In this document: positions 20,890 to 21,170 of the stretch, piece after piece
How positions within the stretch are numbered: position 1 is the stretch's first letter
How the letters are laid out: the number at the start of each line of letters is the position of its first letter
Source: a virus
IMG/VR virus record: IMGVR_UViG_3300037827_000965
Location: 1 to 21,170 of that record
Direction: 5' to 3' (one strand)
Length of the DNA: 21,170 nucleotides
The notes under the pieces: model-generated
Told to the model about the DNA's origin: nothing
The model's input: the letters and a program-made list of their open reading frames with translations, nothing else
Databases searched by the model: none
Made by a program: the position numbers and the translations under genes

Positions 20890-21084
20890 TTAGATATCCG
20901 TCGACAACGCAACCGAAGTCGAGTAAAAGGCTCCGTTGACGGCTGAAGCCAGCGACTGCATGCTGGCCGTGGCTCCAAGGGCGACGAGGGCGACGACCAG
21001 CGCGTACTCGACCAGGTCCTGGCCTCGCTCAGAGGCGAGCAGGCTGTTGAACCGCACAGACAACTTCAAAAGCAGGGTGTTCAT
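20890..21084 (-). CDS. Flp-type pilin (class III/Tad prepilin)
   Basis: A 64-residue protein with a basic leader and the Flp prepilin motif: ERG, cut after G21, then QDLVEYAL with Glu5 and Tyr6 of the mature form (E26, Y27), followed by a hydrophobic stretch (VVALVALGATASM). Flp pilins form adhesive Tad pili and are processed by a TadV-type peptidase. AAGGAGA lies 6 bases before the ATG. It is the first gene of the operon here and sits 4 bases from a phage-type HTH gene, so it seems phage-borne. A host gene at a prophage boundary is the alternative, as the window ends 86 bases beyond. Confidence 0.88.
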   Translation of the reverse strand: MNTLLLKLSVRFNSLLASERGQDLVEYALVVALVALGATASMQSLASAVNGAFYSTSVALSTDI

Positions 21085-21107
21085 AGGGTGTCTCCTTTTC
21101 TGTACAC

Positions 21108-21137
21108 ACCGTACGCTTATCTTGCGGATGAAGTCAA
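21108..21137 (-). promoter_or_regulatory. Candidate promoter for the pilin operon
   Basis: TTGACT (21132-21137), 18 bases, TACGGT (21108-21113), in the leftward direction. The -35 region shares CGCTTGAC with the promoter at 17185-17213, which suggests both use the same promoter type. Confidence 0.45.
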
Positions 21138-21170
21138 GCGAAAAAACCGGGAGAGTTTCCTAGGCGGGAC

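Noticed and set aside
1-21170. Search for tRNA and rRNA genes
   Set aside because: No cloverleaf with anticodon loop and TTCRA arm, and no rRNA-like conserved stretch, was seen on either strand by eye.

Overview
This window looks like part of a tailed-phage genome or prophage from a GC-rich bacterium. The evidence is a large-subunit terminase, a terminase-small-subunit-like gene, a giant polyvalent-type phage protein, two DNA methyltransferases, a phage Gp37/Gp68-type protein and many tiny zinc-binding or DNA-binding genes packed with 4-base ATGA/GTGA overlaps. The host is not certain. An Flp-type pilin resembling those of Acidobacteriota hints at that phylum, but this is inference.

Layout. 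(1) Bases 1-6111, plus strand: the 3' part of a very large polyvalent protein (open at the window edge), a terminase-small-subunit-like gene and terminase large subunit. This appears to be the end of a late transcription unit. (2) Bases 6179-13667, minus strand: a long early/accessory operon read right to left. It holds an HTH protein, a 'replication terminator'-like protein, a DUF2303-like protein, small zinc-binding proteins, a degenerate response-regulator receiver, Fis-type and excisionase-type HTH proteins, a DUF5131 (Gp37/Gp68) protein, a J-domain protein, DUF4326, a beta-class DNA methyltransferase and a zinc ribbon. (3) Bases 13781-17096, minus strand: a tightly overlapped cassette of Cys-rich protein, secreted coiled-coil protein, full-length GroEL-type chaperonin, cold-shock-domain protein and a membrane protein. 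It is preceded by a good sigma70-like promoter. (4) Bases 17301-21084, minus strand: an operon starting with an Flp-type pilin, then HTH, zinc finger, small membrane protein, zinc ribbon, small membrane protein, PAPS-reductase-like PP-loop protein, HD-domain protein and a C5-cytosine methyltransferase. The methyltransferase DNA also carries a second long reading frame that resembles a separate phage protein family.

Four things stand out. First, seven copies of an intergenic palindromic element occur. Each copy has arms made of 7-base units around a GGGCCCGGG-like core. They sit only at gene ends, and in some cases they have been translated into C-terminal tails. A different element with 8-base units is built into the N-terminus of the cold-shock protein. 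Second, the methyltransferase locus may encode two proteins over about 1.1 kb. Third, the phage carries a chaperone set (GroEL plus a J-domain protein). Fourth, TGTGGAAAA/TGTGGACGG motifs cluster in two places and may be DnaA-box-like.

A working picture is that the minus-strand operons take over and modify the host early (DNA methylation, chaperones, nucleotide and (p)ppGpp-like metabolism, regulators), while the plus-strand module packages DNA. No portal, capsid, tail, integrase, lysis or tRNA gene is visible here.
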